Origin: Bimastos eiseni | Lineage: Eukaryota; Annelida; Clitellata; Crassiclitellata; Lumbricidae | Length of the DNA stretch: 64,000 nt | Assembly (NCBI GenBank): GCA_959347315.1 | Contig: OY365806.1 | Span: forward strand, 33,743,969-33,807,968 | Direction of reading: 5' to 3' | Shown here: piece after piece, positions 56,901-62,900 of the stretch | How the letters are laid out: each line of letters opens with the position of its first letter | How positions within the stretch are numbered: position 1 is the stretch's first letter | The notes under the pieces: model-generated | The model's input: the letters and a program-made list of their open reading frames with translations, nothing else | What the model was told of the DNA's origin: nothing | Database searches by the model: none | Made by a program: the position numbers and the translations under genes

Positions 56901-59900
56901 GAAATTTTGGTTAATGGTTTAATGAGGATTAAAGTATGCTAGGGATTACTAATATTTCTGTGATTGGATCACAGTCGGAGCATTTTGTTTGTTAGTTCTA
57001 GTATGCTGATAAGGCTGTCGTATTGTACATATAAATTGGCTTAATTCACATAGTGGCAATAAAGAAGTGTACTGTGAATATCCTAAATGTTGGCAGATCC
57101 CAACACTTTTTGGCCTGAGCAAGTTTCTACTGAATTAAGCAAGTACTGAATTTACTTGAAGCTTAAGTTGAACATAATGCAGCGTTTCCCAAACTGTGTT
57201 ACGCGGAACCCTAGGGTTCCGTGAGGTGACGACAGGGGTTCCGTGGAAAACTGTCAGCGTGAACAGAATTTTCCATTGGAGATTTTTTGCTTATCATCTG
57301 CAGATAACTTAATATGGAAGAAAGGTAAACAAAATTGTAAAATCTTATTTTAGCTTCGCAAATTAGCCATGTTAATAAATAGCGTCGTAAATTTGTCTCC
57401 ATGGCAAATTTTGCTAAACCTCGTTAGCATCGGTAGTAGAAGCGAGATTTGAGAAAAGAAGTCCGTTTAACTGTGAGCTGGGTTGATGAAAAATTTTCTG
57501 TTTACCTGGGAGCTCAAATGATGAAATATATCATGCTTAAATGGAAGTTGGATTGACGAAAAGATGTCCTCCTTGTGCATGATTAAAAGATGAAATTGAA
57601 GAAAAGAATTATACGTAAATAGAAGCTGCATGGATAGAAATTTAATTTTACTTGACATGGAACCTTTCTCATTATTCTCGCTTTCATTTCGGTGGATATC
57701 CTTTCAGCATTTTCGCTTCCATTTAAGCAGAAATCTCAACATCAATCCAAGTTCTTGTAATGTCGAATTCTTTAAATCGTTCTAGCTCCCAGTTAAATAT
57801 AAATTTTTCTTCAGTTAAACATAAATCTTTTCATCAATCTAGCTCCCAATTAAATATAATTCTTTTAATCAATCCAGCTTCCATTTATGCAGGATTCTTT
57901 GTTAAATACATGTTTCAGACAATGGCAATAATTTACGACGCTAAAATAAGATTTTACCGAAGAGAATTCATATGTCATTGTCATCGATAATTGTGTTAGA
58001 CCTATTATTAATCTAGCCTAATCTAGGCATAAACCCATTATTATCTGCATTCTCAAGCGTTGTAGCCTACCTACAACAGAATGTTATGGTCTTGAACGGG
58101 GTTCCGCGAAACATTTTAAAGATCAAAAAGGGTTCCACGGCAAAAGAAATTGGGAAACACTGATGTAATGGGAGGATGGGTGGTAAGGAAAACAAAGAAA
58201 TTTTCTCTTCATGTAGTTTTGTGTGATCCTATTGTTCTTGTGATAACAGCACTATAGATATCATTAGATTAAATAAGAAAATGACTGAGTTGGCAAATGG
58301 GTTTTTCAGGGTTTAGTTAGGGTGATAATGAAGTTGTGTTTATATTGCGATTTATTTTCTTGATTACCCTCAGCAGTTTAGCACTTTAAGGAAGAGTTAC
58401 ACTGGTTTCCCAGTTACCTTTTTACACTCTTATCATGAAAGTGTTAATCATACAGCATAGAGACACGGGTTGGTCACAGTTTTAACTTGAAAAAATATTC
58501 CTCTTCATGAAAACTAGTGCTACATGAAAGACTTTCCTGTTTAGGGAGGGAGTGGCCGGACTGGTGCCAGGAACTGCGTCTAACAGGAGATGAGCTCCAC
58601 TGGAAGTTCACAAGTGATGGATCTGTCAATGGGTGGGGATGGCGCTTTACTGTCTTTCCGATCATGGCTTCGATCGCTCCCCTTGACATGCTGTCTGATC
58701 GAACAGTGTTGTCACGACCGTCTGTAGCAACCATCATGTGTCTGCTCGACTTCAAACTTCCAATGGCTAATGATCGGAATATCGTCGCTCGGTTGGCTGC
58801 TGCATTGGCTGCCTGTGCCCAACTCAGTTCCCTTGGTAACCTTACTTAACAATGGTTTCTATTGCAATTGTATTAGCAAAGTCCAGTAGTATGCCACTTA
58901 AAAGTTTCTATTACAACCACATCTAAGACGTTTAGCATTGCCTAATTGCCTAATAGCACATGAGAGTTGAAAGGAAAAGTTGCTGAGTGTTTTATTAAAG
59001 TCATCTGTATTGTGTAATTTTATTGATTTAAAAACAGGAGGATAATGATGGTGATGATGATTCTGAAAATGTTTTATAGCATCTTTTAAATAAATTAGTA
59101 ATTTGCCTTTTTTGCGTCTGATGTTATGGCCTCCTCTAAGTATGTAGCAACTCTCAATGATTGAGGAAGGAGCTGCATGAATTCTTTATTACTGGACTTC
59201 TATATAAGATTCATCCATCGATTTATGGCTTGTGTGTCATGCAGTGATACTTTGGAATTCATTTAATTTGAAATTTTACAAGATTATGTTGACGGTGTGT
59301 TGAGTAGGTGCATTTCAGAGGATGTGGGCGCTGAAGAAGCTGCGGATGTTGATGAAAGGAAATACAGATGCCAGCTGTTCTCTTGTCGCTGCCATGTCCA
59401 CTGCAGAGGTCTCTCCATCTCTATCTGTCTTTCTAAGTCATATAATTTGGTGGAATAAAAATAAGAATTTAATTATTTATGCAACTACATTCCTCCCTAT
59501 CTGTCTGCATACTTGCATGTATGTCTTTTTTCTTTCTTTCTTTCTTCCTTTCTTTCTTTCATTTTTCAATTGTTCGTTGTGTAGAGTGGTGTCATCCAGT
59601 CTTGTAAGCAGGACCAACATTTCAAGACCAAGACCGTATGTTTGGTGACCAAGACTGAGTATCCAAGACCATGACCAAGTGGTAAAGCATGAACCTGTGG
59701 AAAGCAAAATTGAAATGAAGTACACAAAATAAGCAATTACAATATTGACGAGAAGTTTGTTACATTTACAAATACTAAATCACACGTGATTTTATCTATG
59801 AGGGATCATCATGTGTGGGGCCTAATAGAGAGAGAACCCACTACAGCTAAACACTCTCAACAGGGACGGATGTTGCTTGGGGGTGTCAATGAGCCGGCCT

Positions 59901-62900
59901 GCTGGCCTTTTCTGGCCCTCCAATGATATTTTTCTGGCCTGTGGACTGTTCAGTTTGAAAATAAAAGTTCAAATTTTTCATTTAAGGCTTGATGGGTTTT
60001 ATGTTATCTTTGTGACTGAAAATGAATTAAGATTTAGTAAGCCAAGCAGGTTGTTTTTATGCTTAAAAATGCACTATTTCATATTTAGTTTTACAAAATA
60101 TTCTGGGAACGGGCTGACTAAGCCCCCTCTAAGATCGCTATCCCCATCTTGCTCAGACGCCTTTGGCACCCTGGCCCACCACTTGCTGGAAAATGTTGCC
60201 ACTGGGTCACCATTAAAAAAGGTTTGCACCTCTGCACTACTCAGTAACAGCAGAAGCAGTAATAGGAAGAGCAGTGCTGCAGTAATAGTGGCAGTTCTGG
60301 TAGTTGTAACTATATACTACTATGGATTATTACAAATTATAATTATTAGTTGATTATTCTTTCTAGTGTGAAGGTGGATATCAACAGTTACTATTGTTAA
60401 TACTCTTGTGATTCATTATTTAAATTTTGTTATTTATTTCTACTATTGTTATATTAACTCTTATCATGTGATTGGTTAGGCAACTGGAGGATGTGGTTTG
60501 TCATCTCTCGTCAAGAGTCTTCCGGAAATGTTACAGAAGCAGTTTGAATATGAAGATCCAATTGTTCGCAGCGGAAAACATCTTCTTTACAGCCGCTTTT
60601 TCAAGGTCAGTCAGGTTACTGTGGTACAGTTGGTCTGACCTAGATATGGTTGCACTTACCTAAATAATATTGCCCTGGCCTAGATTCAATTGTCATGACT
60701 TCTATATGATTGATCTAATCTGGATGCAATTTTCACGAGATAAATTTGATTGCCATGCCCTCGATGTGATGAATGTGATCTGGATTCTCTTGACCTGACC
60801 CAGATTTGATCACTCTGACCCGGACTTGATTTACCTGGCCCAGATTCAGTTAACCTTGACCTAGATTCGGTGTCCCTGACAGGCTTTTATGGACTTGACC
60901 TAGATCTATTTGCCTTTCTGATCTAGATGCAATTGCATTCCTAAATGTGCCTGACCAGACAGATGTAGATTTGATTGTTGTGATGTAAGTGTGATTGTTG
61001 TGCAGGTGCTGGTGGCCTTGGCATGTGACCTTTGCCTGGATTCGGTTCTGCATTGTGCGGAAGTGCACAAGTGGGTCTGGTTTCGTCGCTACTGCTTGGC
61101 CTCACGTGTTGCGTCGTCCCTTGAGAATCGGATGCAGCTGCCGACCGCCTTTCGAGAGGAAGTCTTGAAGAAGGTGCAGGAGGTCAGTCTAGACAACGAA
61201 AGGGTCGATCGGGATTACGAGGACGTATCCATCTTCACAAGAGAACAGGACGAACAACTGCTGCTCTGGCTAAACAGGTACAATGACATCCCAGCTCATC
61301 TGATGTTCAAAGGCATCGCCCCTCACCATAACAAAGGATTTGGGTCTCATATAGAGTACCATATGCCATAGCATGGACCACATTTATCAGAAATGGTAGT
61401 TTCTGACTGGTCACATACATGGTCCTGTACCTGTATGATATGTAGCTTATAGTGTTAGAACTTTGGATGGTGACGAGGAACAAACCTTTAAGACATACTC
61501 ATCATAGACATCAATGGACTAATAAAACTGCCAGGAAATTTTATTTAATTTGAAATTACTTTTTGGAATGAAAACTTTTTTAATAAATGCAGTTGGATGC
61601 TTTGTATTCTTTTTTTGACATTCTGCTTTCTGTTGCCATGAATTTACCATTGATTGATTCATGTACTACTAATTATTTTGGATCAGTAGAGTGAATTTGC
61701 AACATTTTAGAAGAAACTTCAATTTGAAATAAATAAAATACACAATGAAGAAATTCCTGCTTCATTTGAATCTTTAATTTAAGGATATAAATTAGTCTAG
61801 ATTTTCTTTAAATGTCGTTGAGTTGCATTTGTTTCTTGCTGTGATTGTGCTTCATTCACTGTTCAATAAGCAGCAAATTACATGAATATAATTTATGAAT
61901 ATTTTGAGCCACCTTCATAGCAGTATCTAACCAATCTAAGGCCACATTTGATGTTCTTTTCGTGCACAATCTAGCAGATTAGGTCTTGCAATTGTCATAA
62001 CAAATTGAATTAATTGTTTTCATGACGCAACTATTTATGTGACCAGTATCGTTAAATAAGTCTTGTATATACTGTGGAGCATTTTTCTACCAATGAAAAG
62101 ACTGTTAAAAATGCAATGTCGATGTTTTGTGATAACTAACTGTTTACAAACCAGCTGTTTCATCTGCTGTCAGCTCAGTCACTGTAAGACACAAATTATC
62201 AGCATGGCGACTGCATATATGTCTGTAGGGATTTTCTTCCATAGATCACGTGTCTGCAAAGCCACTGCAAATGTATTGTACCTGAATTAGTGTTATGCAA
62301 TGCATCTTATAGTGAGGGACCAGTCTATAATCTCATCCTATTGTTTGATAATTATTGGCAAAATCTTCCCAAATCTAAACTATTTTCTAATCAAATCTTA
62401 TTTGTTTCCAACTATGTACATTTATTTTAAAATATTTTCATGTGTTTTAATCAATACTGAATGATGTCTGATGGCTGATCTAGTCCTTAGCTGGTCCTAG
62501 ATAGCTAGCTAGTTGAACTTGGTAGGGTTAATGACTGAATTTGTGTTTGTGCAAGTATGTGTGTGTGTATGTGTCTTGTAGGCAACCAGATGACTGGATC
62601 CTATCGTGGGGTGGAAGTGGTCAGATCTGGGTGTGGGGTCACAACCACCGAGGTCAGCTGGGCGGAGTCGAGGGAGCGAAGGTGAAGCTGCCTCAGCCAT
62701 GTGAACAGCTGGCTGCTCTGAGACCGGTTCAACTGATAGGAGGAGAACAGACACTGTTTGCCATAACAGGAGATGGCAAGGTCAGTCGGTTCATATTGGT
62801 CTTCTCTATATTTACCTTACATATCCTACTTTACCCTACATTACCCTACCTACTGTTGCAAATTCTGCAACTGCTCCTTGTTTCCAGGTGCTTTGAATAG

